Part shown: piece after piece, positions 9,249 through 17,973 of the stretch
Layout: every line of letters starts with the position of its first letter
How positions within the stretch are numbered: the stretch's first letter is position 1
Assembly (NCBI GenBank): GCA_009698575.1
Contig: WLPX01000001.1
Span: 1 to 64,000 of the forward strand
Direction: 5' to 3'
Source of the DNA: Actinomycetota bacterium
Lineage (GTDB): Bacteria > Actinomycetota > Actinomycetes > S36-B12 > UBA5976
DNA length: 64,000 nt
The notes under the pieces: generated by a model
Databases searched by the model: none
Told to the model about the DNA's origin: nothing
The model's input: only the letters and a program-made list of their open reading frames with translations
Made by a program: the position numbers and the translations under genes

Positions 9249-10373
9249 ATGGCAAGCAACAAGAGGCGTCGAGCCTCATACGTAGCTGCTCTAGCTGCGG
9301 CAGGTGCACTACTGCTTTCAGCTTGTGGCGGCGAATCGACTGCCGGTGGCGGTGCGGGTGAAGAAACTGCTGCGGCAGGTGCCTTCCCAACATCCGGTAG
9401 CGGCGAAGTCCACGTATACAACTGGACTGACTACATTGACACAGATGAATTGAAGCGATTCACTGAAGAAACTGGAATCGAAGTAATCCTAGATACCTAC
9501 GACAGCAACGAAACTTTGTTAGCCAAGCTTCAGGCTGGCGCTACTGGTTACGACGTTATCGTGCCATCTGATTACATGGTTGCCCAAATGATCGAACTTG
9601 GGTTACTCCAGGACATTGGAGTTAGCACATTCCCTAATGGTGCCAACATCAAAGACAACTTGATGGACGCTTACTGGGATCCAGGCCGAAACTACAGTGC
9701 TCCTTGGATGTACGGATCAACTGGTATCGCATGTAACGCAACTGCTGAACCAGGTTGCGCAAACATTACCTCTTGGAAGGAATACTTCACGGCAGGATTG
9801 CCAAAGATGGATTCCCTAAAGGATCAAGTTGAAGTTGTTTCAGCTGCACTTCGTGCAACTGGAGTTGCAGCCGATGACCTTTGCACAACTGACAAGGCTA
9901 AGTACTTAGCTGCTCAAGAATTACTGAATGGCTTTAAGCCAGCTGTAATTGAATCCGATGGTGGCATTGAGCGGGTAGTTGCTGGCACCAGTAACGTACG
10001 TCACGCTTGGAATGGCTCTACTCATCGTATGAAGGTTGAAGTTCCAGGTGTTGAATACATCTATCCAAGTGAAGGCCTAAACCTTTGGGCAGATAACTTG
10101 GCAGTTCCAGTTGGTGCGCCAAACTTGGACAACGCCAAGATCTTCATTAACTGGATGATGGATCCAAAGGCTGCCGGCAAGCAGAGTAACTTCTCTGGCT
10201 ACGACAACGGCATCAAGGGTTCTGATGAATTCATGGATGAAGCACTAAAGACTGATCCGGCAGTTGTTGTGCCGGCAGACAAGGTTGCTCTGCTTTCATC
10301 GACACCAAACTGTAGTGAAGATGCTCGCGCTCTTTACACAGAAGTGTTTACTAGCTGGCAAGACAGTCAGTAA
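9249..10373 (+). CDS. potD: Polyamine-type substrate-binding lipoprotein, PotD-like
   Basis: A 374-residue extracellular binding protein. A basic start (MASNKRRR) and hydrophobic stretch end in a lipobox LLLSAC, so Cys26 is probably lipidated and the mature protein is anchored outside the membrane. A Gly/Ala/Glu-rich linker follows. The mature domain begins VHVYNWTDYID, the hallmark opening of PotD/PotF proteins, and contains DVIVPSDYMVAQM and ENLWADNLAVP-like elements of that fold. It captures substrate for the upstream ATPase and permeases. Residues contacting ligand cannot be assigned safely by eye, so polyamine is likely but not certain. A strong hairpin terminator follows. Confidence 0.9.
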   Translation: MASNKRRRASYVAALAAAGALLLSACGGESTAGGGAGEETAAAGAFPTSGSGEVHVYNWTDYIDTDELKRFTEETGIEVILDTYDSNETLLAKLQAGATGYDVIVPSDYMVAQMIELGLLQDIGVSTFPNGANIKDNLMDAYWDPGRNYSAPWMYGSTGIACNATAEPGCANITSWKEYFTAGLPKMDSLKDQVEVVSAALRATGVAADDLCTTDKAKYLAAQELLNGFKPAVIESDGGIERVVAGTSNVRHAWNGSTHRMKVEVPGVEYIYPSEGLNLWADNLAVPVGAPNLDNAKIFINWMMDPKAAGKQSNFSGYDNGIKGSDEFMDEALKTDPAVVVPADKVALLSSTPNCSEDARALYTEVFTSWQDSQ

Positions 10374-10385
10374 TAACTAACTAAT

Positions 10386-10425
10386 AAAGTAGGCCTCACC
10401 TTTCGGTGGGGCCTACTTTATTTTG
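10386..10425. terminator. Bidirectional terminator between importer operon and LysR gene
   Basis: A 15-base stem (10386-10400 with 10405-10419) closed by a four-base TTTC loop and followed by T-rich sequence. It ends the importer operon. Because its right arm includes the stop codon of the convergent LysR gene at 10413-10415, it probably also terminates that transcript. Confidence 0.85.
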
Positions 10426-11330
10426 GGCATCCCAGTAATTTGCACCGATCGGGCAGTTTCTAAAACGGCAGTTGCGCGGCGCGTAAGTTTTTCTGGATTA
10501 CCAGTTAGAGCAACAAGTCTTGCTGGCGGAATATCATCACTAATTTCCAAAATGGCAAAACTCTTGCCTTCTAGGGACTGGGTATGTGCCGGTCTTAAGT
10601 TAAGCAATGCAACGCCCATCCCACGGGCTACCATGGCGCGAACTAACTCAGCACTGGTGGATCGGTATGCAACATCTATCTCTACTCCAGCCGCCCGCAG
10701 TGCTCTCACAAAATAATCACGGCTGTATGGCAAATCAAGTAGCACTAGCTGCTCGCCACTCAGCTGCGAAAGCGAGATTGATTTAGCCTTTGCAAGTCGA
10801 TGATTGGCCGGAACGACCACATGTGCTGGAACTGCTATCAAATGTTCAAGGGTTACTTGTGACGAATGTCCAAAGTCATAGCCAAAGCCAACCTCATAAT
10901 TACCGCTCAATACGCCATCGTTCAGTTCATCTAAGCCGACTTCTTCAATTCGAGCATCGATGTCAGGGTGCGTAGTCGCGAGCCGAGCAATTAGTTCCGG
11001 CACAAAATACGGGGCTATCACGGAAAATATTCCAATTGAAATCGAACCGACTGGCGCCGAACCCAAATCATGCGCAACTTGTTCCAGCACTTGGGCATCT
11101 TCGATCAGGGTTCTGGCTTGCACCAGCAAACGCTCACCGGCTTCGGTAAGCGATACGCCTTTGGCATGATGCCGAACTAAAAGTTGTAAGTCCATTGCTC
11201 GTTCAAGTTCGCTGATGCCACTTGATAACGAAGATTGCGAAACATGTAGTGCCCCAGCCGCGCCCGTAACTGAGCCGTACTCAGCAACTGCAAGTAAGTA
11301 TTCAAGTTGGCGCAAGGTATAACTGGGCAT
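10413..11330 (-). CDS. LysR-family transcriptional regulator
   Basis: A 305-residue LysR protein. The N-terminal winged helix-turn-helix is clear (LRQLEYLLAVAEYGSVTGAA, then LHVSQSSLSSGISELE). The C-terminal effector domain spans about residues 90-295. It is divergent from the flavin monooxygenase operon, separated by 127 bases that hold a T-N11-A palindrome, so it probably regulates that operon and itself. The inducer is unknown; an amine or catabolic intermediate of the island is the natural guess. The gene converges on the importer operon and shares its terminator. Confidence 0.9.
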   Translation of the reverse strand: MPSYTLRQLEYLLAVAEYGSVTGAAGALHVSQSSLSSGISELERAMDLQLLVRHHAKGVSLTEAGERLLVQARTLIEDAQVLEQVAHDLGSAPVGSISIGIFSVIAPYFVPELIARLATTHPDIDARIEEVGLDELNDGVLSGNYEVGFGYDFGHSSQVTLEHLIAVPAHVVVPANHRLAKAKSISLSQLSGEQLVLLDLPYSRDYFVRALRAAGVEIDVAYRSTSAELVRAMVARGMGVALLNLRPAHTQSLEGKSFAILEISDDIPPARLVALTGNPEKLTRRATAVLETARSVQITGMPKIK

Positions 11331-11363
11331 TAGTTGCCTTTCAATATGAACACTTTCATTGTA

Positions 11364-11394
11364 TCGATTAAATCGAACTTAAACTAGATTTAAT
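11364..11394. promoter_or_regulatory. LysR-type operator region in divergent promoter
   Basis: The 13-mer at 11364-11376 is a palindrome with six-base arms around one central base and exactly fits the LysR consensus T-N11-A. A second arm at 11387-11394 (GATTTAAT) is the reverse complement of 11367-11374, giving an additional inverted repeat with a 12-base spacer. The pair lies between the divergent LysR and monooxygenase genes, as expected for recognition and activation half-sites. Confidence 0.65.
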
Positions 11395-11457
11395 TCGGCT
11401 TGACCGAATCTAAATTTCCCAGCAGAGTTGTGCCATCTGCACCTAACGGAGAATTAA

Positions 11458-12726
11458 ATGACATCTGAAGATTTTGAAGTAGTAGTTGTGGGCGCCGGCC
11501 AAGCTGGCGTTGCCATCAGTGAACATCTGACGCTAGCAGGAGTTCCGCACGTTGTGCTCGAACGAGCCAGGATTGCAGAACGCTGGCGATCGGAACGTTG
11601 GGATTCTTTGGTCGCAAACGGACCAGCATGGCACGATCGTTTTCCAAATCTTGAATTTACGGATTACGACCCGGATGCATTTGTGCCGAAAGAAGCCGTT
11701 GCAGATTACTTAGTCGCCTACGCTGAGAAATTTGATGCCCCAATTAGAACTGGTGTAGAAGTAAAGTCTGTCGCAAGAAACTCAGATCGCGCTGGCTTCA
11801 AAGTTGAAACTGATTCGGGCGTAATTAATGCGCGCTATGTAGTGTCGGCAACTGGACCATTCCAAAAACCAGCCATTCCGCCAGTGATACCTGCCGATGC
11901 GCCAATTACACAAATTCATTCAAGTGACTATCACAATCCCCAGCAGTTACCTGCGGGAAATGTATTGGTTATCGGTGCTGGATCCTCGGGTGTGCAAATT
12001 GCTGATGAATTGCAAAACTCTGGCCGCCAGGTTTATCTCTCAGTTGGTGAACATGATCGACCACCTAGACGATATCGTGGCCGGGACAATGTTTGGTGGC
12101 TTGGCGTTTTAGGTAAATGGGATTTGGCAACACCACCTGCGGGAGCTGAGCATGTCACGATCGCAGTCAGCGGAGTTGGCGGCGGCCAGACCGTAGATTT
12201 TAGAAACTTAGCTAATGCTGGAATTACTTTGCTTGGCCTGACTGAGTCGTATGAAAATGGCAAATTAATGTTTGCTTCTGATCTAGAGAAAAACATTGCT
12301 CGTGGTGACGCTAACTATTTATCAGTGCTGACGGAAGCCGATGAATTCATCGCAAGAAATAGTTTGGATTTACCACAGGAGCCACAAGCGCATGTTCTTG
12401 GCCCAATGCCAGAAACTGCAATCAATCCAATTCTGGAAATTGATTTAGTAGAAGCTGGAATCACTTCGATCGTTTGGGCTACCGGTTACGCCCTTGACTA
12501 CAGCTGGCTGCAAGTACCCGGAGCACTGGATGCAACTGGAAAACCCGTGCACCAGCGCGGCGTATCTAGTGCGCCTGGAATTTACTTCCTCGGGCAAGCC
12601 TGGTTATCCAGGCGTGGCTCGGCCTTTATTTGGGGAGTTTGGCACGATGCCAAGTTCTTGGCGGATCAAATCCAGATTCAGCGGGGCTACCTAACCTATG
12701 AAGGTAGTGCTCGCGTTGTGCAATAA
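11458..12726 (+). CDS. Flavin-containing monooxygenase (CzcO/FMO-like)
   Basis: A 422-residue FAD- and NADPH-dependent monooxygenase. The FAD motif is VVGAGQAGVAISEHL near residue 10, the NADPH motif is VIGAGSSGVQIADEL near residue 165, and the late ATGYxxDYSWL motif matches the group B family. Such enzymes oxygenate amine nitrogens or sulfur, or act as Baeyer-Villiger enzymes. The clear ribosome site GGAG lies before ATG 11458. As the first gene of the LysR-controlled operon, next to RidA and amine-processing enzymes, N-hydroxylation or oxidation of an imported amine is a reasonable inference. The true substrate is unknown. Confidence 0.85.
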   Translation: MTSEDFEVVVVGAGQAGVAISEHLTLAGVPHVVLERARIAERWRSERWDSLVANGPAWHDRFPNLEFTDYDPDAFVPKEAVADYLVAYAEKFDAPIRTGVEVKSVARNSDRAGFKVETDSGVINARYVVSATGPFQKPAIPPVIPADAPITQIHSSDYHNPQQLPAGNVLVIGAGSSGVQIADELQNSGRQVYLSVGEHDRPPRRYRGRDNVWWLGVLGKWDLATPPAGAEHVTIAVSGVGGGQTVDFRNLANAGITLLGLTESYENGKLMFASDLEKNIARGDANYLSVLTEADEFIARNSLDLPQEPQAHVLGPMPETAINPILEIDLVEAGITSIVWATGYALDYSWLQVPGALDATGKPVHQRGVSSAPGIYFLGQAWLSRRGSAFIWGVWHDAKFLADQIQIQRGYLTYEGSARVVQ

Positions 12727-12795
12727 CTTAATTTCCCATAAGCCCAAGGTTAATTTCCACTAACGTTAAAACTAGAACTATTTCAAAGGAACCGA

Positions 12796-13215
12796 ATGAC
12801 TCACAAGCGAATTCGACCGTTTAACACCAAGGTCACGTATCCGGAACAAAATCTGGATAATGATTTGGCTCAGGCTGTTGTTGCCGGAAACACGGTTTAT
12901 TTACGAGGCCAAATTGGTCAGGATCTGGATACTCGTGAGTCCGTAGGCATCGGCGATGTGGAAGCCCAGGCTGAGCAAGCTATGGCAAACATCAAAATGT
13001 TGCTCGAAGAAAGCGGCTCTGAGTTAGGTGATATCACAAAGATCACAATCTATTTAGTTGACATTCGCTATCGGGAACCGGTTTACCGAGTAATGGGTAA
13101 ATGGCTAAAGGGTGTGCACTACGTTTCAACTGGCATAGTCGTTACCGCGTTAGCGAGACCTGAGTGGCTAGTTGAAATAGATGCAACTGCAGTAATTCCG
13201 GAGTCTCGCGACTAA
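12796..13215 (+). CDS. RidA-family enamine/imine deaminase-like protein
   Basis: A 139-residue YjgF/YER057c/RidA protein. The fold markers VYLRGQIG, EAQAEQAMANIK and the C-terminal ARPEWLVEIDATAV are present. Arg121 aligns with the arginine that binds the carboxylate of the imine substrate in RidA, so deaminase activity is plausible. RidA proteins hydrolyse reactive enamine/imine intermediates made by PLP- or flavin-dependent enzymes, and this operon contains both types. Its stop overlaps the next start by one base (TAATG). An AAAGGA ribosome site precedes ATG 12796. Confidence 0.88.
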   Translation: MTHKRIRPFNTKVTYPEQNLDNDLAQAVVAGNTVYLRGQIGQDLDTRESVGIGDVEAQAEQAMANIKMLLEESGSELGDITKITIYLVDIRYREPVYRVMGKWLKGVHYVSTGIVVTALARPEWLVEIDATAVIPESRD

Positions 13216-13889
13216 TGACAATTAGCATTGCAGCTCGCTGCGAACGAACCGGTGCCTTTGGAGTTGCGATCAGTAGCTCAAGTCCTTCCGTTGGTTCTAG
13301 GTGTCCAAATGTGCGAGCCGGCGTGGGAGCCGTATCGAGTCAAAATGTTACTGATCCTCGACTAGGTCCTGCTTTGCTCGACGCTTTAGAAAGTGGTCTC
13401 ATAGCACAAGCCGCACTTGATCTAGTGAGTTCAACAGCAACTCATCCAGAATTTCGACAACTAACTGTGGTTGATGCAACCGGCACCGCCGCTGTTTATT
13501 CCGGTGCAAAGTCACTTGGAATTAATGCCGAAGTTATCGGCAGTAACGTTGCTGCGGCTGGAAACATGCTTGCCAATGATGGCGTAATTAAAGCAATGGT
13601 CAATTCTTTTGAAGCTAATTCCGATAAGGAATTAGCCGATCGACTGATTGGCTGTTTAGAGGCTGGCGTAACTGCGGGGGGCGAAGCAGGACCGGTGCAT
13701 TCAGCTGCAGTTTTAGTTGCTACCGACGTTGCCTGGCCCAGCACGAATTTGCGAGTTGACTGGGATGACAATCCAATTGAAAAGTTGCGAGAGATTTATC
13801 AAGTCTGGGCACCACAGGCGGCTGACTATGTAACCCGAGCATTGAATCCAAATTCTGCTCCGTCATATGGAGTACCTGGAGATGAATGA
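13215..13889 (+). CDS. DUF1028-family putative Ntn-hydrolase-like protein
   Basis: A 224-residue DUF1028 protein. The opening MTISIAARCERTGAFGVAIS and the following RAGVGAVSSQNVTDPRLGP match this family, which resembles proteasome-like Ntn hydrolases. Biochemical function is not established. Family members are often found next to RidA genes and peptidases or amidases, as here, which suggests a role in amide or peptide breakdown. It is translationally coupled to the RidA gene by a one-base overlap and runs to within one base of the M20 gene start chosen here. Confidence 0.8.
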   Translation: MTISIAARCERTGAFGVAISSSSPSVGSRCPNVRAGVGAVSSQNVTDPRLGPALLDALESGLIAQAALDLVSSTATHPEFRQLTVVDATGTAAVYSGAKSLGINAEVIGSNVAAAGNMLANDGVIKAMVNSFEANSDKELADRLIGCLEAGVTAGGEAGPVHSAAVLVATDVAWPSTNLRVDWDDNPIEKLREIYQVWAPQAADYVTRALNPNSAPSYGVPGDE

Positions 13890-13890
13890 A

Positions 13891-15066
13891 ATGAATTTAC
13901 TAACGGAAACTAAAACCAAAGTTCAAAATCGGGTTTCTGAAGTAAGCAAGACGTTGCTTGAACTCAGTCACTGGTTACACGCCCATCCAGAAACCGCTTG
14001 GCAGGAATTTGAGAGCGCAGCTGCGGTTGCAAAGGTTTTGCGCGACAACGGTTTCGATGTAACCGAGCAGGTATGTGGACTACCGACTGCGTTTCGTGCG
14101 GAGTTTGGAACTGGTGATTTAACCGTTGCACTTTGCGCCGAGTACGACGCACTTCCTGGCCTAGGTCATGCCTGTGGGCACAACATAATTGCATCCTCAT
14201 CCGTTGGCGCAGCTTTGGCGCTTGCCAGTGTGGCCGAAGAACTAAACCTCAAAGTCGTAGTTCTTGGCACTCCAGCCGAAGAAGGTGGTGGTGGCAAAAT
14301 TGTGATGCTGGAACGGGGCGCTTTTGACGGAGTAGATGTAGCGGCACTTGTTCATCCCGGACCAGTCGATGTCGCATTTGCTGAACCGTTTGCAGTTCGC
14401 CATATCGCAGTTAAATACTCAGGTAAAGCGTCGCATGCTGCGGCTTATCCTGAGCAAGGCGTAAATGCGGCTGATGCTTTTACGATTGCACAAGTTGCCA
14501 TCGGATTGCTACGGCAACAACTACCAAGCACTGTGAGAGTGCACGGTGTTATGACTCGTGGTGGCGAAGCACCAAATGCTATTCCGGAAGTAACCGAAGG
14601 CCGTTGGTACATCCGAGCTACTTCAACAAAACTTATGGAAGAGACTTACCTGCGCGTTGCAAAATGTTTCGAGGCGGGCGCGCTTGCTAGTGGATGTAGT
14701 TTAGAAATCCATGATGAGAGCCAGCCGTATTCGGAATTCACCAATCACCCGAACTTAAATGAACTTTACAAAACTAATGCCATTTCAATCGGCCGTGAAT
14801 TCAATGATGATGACCCCCGGATTCGAATGAATCGAGCAAGTACCGATTTAGGAAATATTTCAAAAGTTGTTGCGAGTATTCACCCATACATAGGAATTAA
14901 TAGTGGCGCCGCAGTTAACCACCAAAAGGAATTTGCTGCGGTCTGCATAACAGCAGATGCAGATCAGGCAGTCCTAGATGCAGCAACAGCAATGGCTATG
15001 ACATTGGTCGATATTGCCGCCACTGATGCCCTGCGAACCTACGTCAAGGGATACTCCAAGCCATGA
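13891..15066 (+). CDS. M20-family metallo-amidohydrolase (ACY1L2/PM20D2-like)
   Basis: A 391-residue M20 peptidase/amidohydrolase. The metal-binding elements are LHAHPETAWQEFE, EYDALPGLGHACGHN and TPAEEGGGGK, and the dimerisation insert begins near GKASHAAAYPEQG. Relatives split N-acyl amino acids, aminobenzoyl-glutamate or beta-alanyl-lysine type dipeptides. Three in-frame ATGs exist (13867, 13882, 13891); 13891 is chosen because GGAG at 13878-13881 is well spaced for it and it barely overlaps the preceding gene. In this operon the enzyme probably frees an amino compound that the aminotransferase then processes. That role is inferred. Confidence 0.88.
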   Translation: MNLLTETKTKVQNRVSEVSKTLLELSHWLHAHPETAWQEFESAAAVAKVLRDNGFDVTEQVCGLPTAFRAEFGTGDLTVALCAEYDALPGLGHACGHNIIASSSVGAALALASVAEELNLKVVVLGTPAEEGGGGKIVMLERGAFDGVDVAALVHPGPVDVAFAEPFAVRHIAVKYSGKASHAAAYPEQGVNAADAFTIAQVAIGLLRQQLPSTVRVHGVMTRGGEAPNAIPEVTEGRWYIRATSTKLMEETYLRVAKCFEAGALASGCSLEIHDESQPYSEFTNHPNLNELYKTNAISIGREFNDDDPRIRMNRASTDLGNISKVVASIHPYIGINSGAAVNHQKEFAAVCITADADQAVLDAATAMAMTLVDIAATDALRTYVKGYSKP

Positions 15067-15100
15067 GATTAGAGTTAAAGAAGCTAGTTCGGGGAGTGAA

Positions 15101-16582
15101 ATGAAAACTAGAAATGAATGGGAAACCGCGGTCGCTTCGCTTAGCTTTGATGGCCGCGCAGTAATTAACGGCGCCCGAGTTGCAACAGAAAAAACTTCTG
15201 AAGACATCAGTCCCGTAACTGCTAAATCACTCGCAGATGTTGCTGAGTGCGGCCAGCGCGAAGTCGACCAAGCAGTAGCTAGTTCCCGAGCTGCCTTTGA
15301 AACCCATTGGTCTCGCATGTCCCCTGGCACACGAAAGAGCGCCTTGCAAAATCTTTCTGGCTTGATCATGGCTAATGCTGATGAGTTGGCCTTACTTGAT
15401 GTCCTTGATATGGGTAAGCCAATATCCGATGCCACAACCATTGACATCCCAGGCTCAGCTGCAATTCTAAATTTCTATGCCGAAGCAATCGATAAAGTCA
15501 GCGGTGAAATTCCAGTTACGGATCCTGGCAATGTTGCGCTAGTTCGTCGGGTGCCACTTGGCGTAGTCGGCGCAGTTGTGCCATGGAACTATCCGCTGGA
15601 AATGGCAATCTGGAAACTTGGTCCAGCTCTAGTCGCAGGTAACACTGTGGTCCTTAAGCCTGCCGAACAGTCGCCCTTGTCCGCACTTCGGTTAGCTGAG
15701 TTAGCGCTCGAAGCTGGATTACCAGCAGGAACATTAAATGTAGTAACTGGTCAAGGCGAAACTACTGGCGCTGCGATTGGGCTGCATCCCGATATCGATG
15801 TTTTGACATTTACCGGCTCAACTCAAGTTGGTAAGTACTTTATGAAGTATTCAGGTGAGTCCAACATGAAACAAGTTTGGCTAGAGTGCGGCGGCAAGAG
15901 TCCAAACTTAGTGTTTGCAGATACTGCAAACTTAGAAGAAGCAGCGGAATTTGCAGCACGCGCTATTTTCTTTAATCAAGGTGAAGTGTGTTCGGCAAAC
16001 TCTCGGTTACTTGTTGAACGCAGTATCGCCGATGAATTCACTCAGTTAGTAATTGCACAAGCAAAACTTATTAAGTTAGGCAATCCCCTAGATCCCACCA
16101 CAACTATGGGCCCTTTGGTGGATCGCACACAGACTAGTCGAGTTGTTGATTTCATAACTAATGGATCTGGCGGCGCGCAACTTGCTCATGGTGGTAATCG
16201 ATTAACGATTGATGGCTCGGACTGTTATGTAGAGCCAACTATTTTTGCAAACGTAGCAATAACAAGTTCGATTGCAACGGATGAAATTTTTGGTCCAGTT
16301 CTATCTGTTATGCCATTTGATACCGAGGCAGAGGCAATCGCTATTGCAAATAATAGTATCTATGGACTGGCAGCATCAGTTTGGACTTCAAATCTAAGCC
16401 GAGCGCACCGAGTTTCAGATGCTCTACATGCCGGCACAGTTTCAGTAAACACCGTTGACGCGCTCGGAATGAATATTCCATTTGGTGGCTTTAAGCAATC
16501 TGGCTTTGGCCGAGATCTATCGCTGCACGCGCTTGATAAATACACTGGGTTGAAAACAACCTGGATTCGTTACGAGAATTAG
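15101..16582 (+). CDS. puuC: Aldehyde dehydrogenase, PuuC-like (gamma-aminobutyraldehyde type)
   Basis: A 493-residue NAD(P)-dependent aldehyde dehydrogenase. The cofactor loop FTGSTQVGK, general base Glu262 in LECGGKS and nucleophile Cys297 in FNQGEVCS are present, with EIFGPVLSV and PFGGFKQSGFGRD near the end. The sequence follows E. coli PuuC closely in motif order, including WLECGGKS, DPATTMG-like and KTTWI endings. PuuC oxidises gamma-glutamyl-gamma-aminobutyraldehyde and related amino aldehydes in putrescine breakdown. The start at 15101 has GGGGAG upstream; a longer frame from 15014 would run back into the M20 gene and is rejected. It is followed by the aminotransferase that would supply its aldehyde. 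Confidence 0.9.
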   Translation: MKTRNEWETAVASLSFDGRAVINGARVATEKTSEDISPVTAKSLADVAECGQREVDQAVASSRAAFETHWSRMSPGTRKSALQNLSGLIMANADELALLDVLDMGKPISDATTIDIPGSAAILNFYAEAIDKVSGEIPVTDPGNVALVRRVPLGVVGAVVPWNYPLEMAIWKLGPALVAGNTVVLKPAEQSPLSALRLAELALEAGLPAGTLNVVTGQGETTGAAIGLHPDIDVLTFTGSTQVGKYFMKYSGESNMKQVWLECGGKSPNLVFADTANLEEAAEFAARAIFFNQGEVCSANSRLLVERSIADEFTQLVIAQAKLIKLGNPLDPTTTMGPLVDRTQTSRVVDFITNGSGGAQLAHGGNRLTIDGSDCYVEPTIFANVAITSSIATDEIFGPVLSVMPFDTEAEAIAIANNSIYGLAASVWTSNLSRAHRVSDALHAGTVSVNTVDALGMNIPFGGFKQSGFGRDLSLHALDKYTGLKTTWIRYEN

Positions 16583-16603
16583 CTCAGAAAACTAGGAGAA
16601 AAA

Positions 16604-17953
16604 ATGGCAACGAAAAAGAAGTCAACTCAGGAATTAGCCGATATTGATCGGGCACACATCATTCACCCATACTTGCCAAAATCAACTACTGAACGAGTCA
16701 TCATGGCACGCGGCCAAGACTGCGCGCTCTGGGATACCGACGGCAAAGAATATCTTGATGCAACTGGCGGTTTGTGGTTGGCACAAATTGGTCACGGCCG
16801 AGAAGAAGTTGCCTCGGTGGCCGCAGAACAGATCTCGACTTTGGAGTACTTCACTAGTTTCTGGGAGTTCAGCAATGAACCAGCTATCGAATTAGCAGCC
16901 AAATTAGTTGAGATTTCACCAGAGAACATTAATCATGTGTACTTCACGAGCGGTGGCTCCGAAGGCAATGAAGCTGCAATAAAGATGGCGCGCTACTTCC
17001 ATTACCGCAAGGGCGAAAAAGATCGCAACTGGATTTTGGCGCGCGATAAGGCTTACCACGGTATTGCCTACGGTGGTGGCACGTTATCTGGCTACGACGT
17101 TTATCACGATGGCTTTGGCCCAATGATGCCAAACGTGCACCACTTAACGACACCATGGCCATACCGCCAAGAACTTTACAACGGACAAGACCCAACAGAT
17201 TTTCTAATCAATGAGCTCGAAGAAACAATTGCTCGAATTGGGGCAAACAAAATTGCAGCCATGGTTGGTGAGCCGATCATGGGTGTTGGTGGCATGTTAG
17301 TACCACCAGATGATTACTGGACACGCGTGCAAGAAGTTCTGCGCAAACATGGAATCCTTTTGATTTTTGATGAAGTGGTCACTGCATATGGACGCGTTGG
17401 TGAATGGTTTGCTGCACAGCACTTCAATGTGCAACCAGATATCATCATTACCGCTAAGGGAATTACTTCTGGTTACATTCCACTCGGCGCTGTTTTAACA
17501 ACGGATGCAGTCGCGACCGAACTTGAAAAAGATTTTGGATTCCCAATGGGTTATACCTACAACGGTCACCCAACCGCTGCAGCCGTAGCTCTAAAGAATC
17601 TAGAAATTATTGAACAAGAGGGTCTACTGGAACGTGCCAAAAAGATGGGGCAATACCTGCATGAGGGCTTGCGAACCCTACTAGAACTGCCAATCGTCGG
17701 CGAGGTTCGCTTTGTTGGCATGATGCATGCGGTAGAACTTGTAACAGATAAGGAATCTCGCACGCCGCTTCCAATGCTGCAACCAATGCTGCCGGATGTG
17801 ATCCGTCGAGAAGAAGGAGTTATTGTGCGTGACTGTGGACATAACTTAGTGCTATCTCCACCACTCATAATGACTGAGGCAGAAGCCGATCGCATGGTTG
17901 AAGCTATGCGAAAAGTTCTGGAACGCACTACTCCAGATGGCGTTATTCATTAA
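16604..17953 (+). CDS. Class III aminotransferase (putrescine/omega-amino acid:pyruvate type)
   Basis: A 449-residue PLP-dependent class III aminotransferase. The cofactor-binding elements are TSGGSEGNEAAIKMAR, FDEVVTAYGRVGEWF and the Schiff-base lysine Lys285 in ITAKGITSGYIP. The family includes SpuC (putrescine-pyruvate) and beta-alanine or omega-amino acid transaminases. Coupled to the PuuC-like dehydrogenase 21 bases upstream, it would convert a terminal amine to an aldehyde that PuuC oxidises to an acid. This is the clearest support for polyamine or omega-amino acid breakdown in the island. Which amine it prefers cannot be told by eye. Confidence 0.9.
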   Translation: MATKKKSTQELADIDRAHIIHPYLPKSTTERVIMARGQDCALWDTDGKEYLDATGGLWLAQIGHGREEVASVAAEQISTLEYFTSFWEFSNEPAIELAAKLVEISPENINHVYFTSGGSEGNEAAIKMARYFHYRKGEKDRNWILARDKAYHGIAYGGGTLSGYDVYHDGFGPMMPNVHHLTTPWPYRQELYNGQDPTDFLINELEETIARIGANKIAAMVGEPIMGVGGMLVPPDDYWTRVQEVLRKHGILLIFDEVVTAYGRVGEWFAAQHFNVQPDIIITAKGITSGYIPLGAVLTTDAVATELEKDFGFPMGYTYNGHPTAAAVALKNLEIIEQEGLLERAKKMGQYLHEGLRTLLELPIVGEVRFVGMMHAVELVTDKESRTPLPMLQPMLPDVIRREEGVIVRDCGHNLVLSPPLIMTEAEADRMVEAMRKVLERTTPDGVIH

Positions 17954-17973
17954 CAAACATAGAAGGGGGCAAC

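Noticed and set aside
15014-15100. Longer aldehyde dehydrogenase start
   Set aside because: It would run inside the M20 gene; GGGGAG and the family N-terminus favour ATG 15101.
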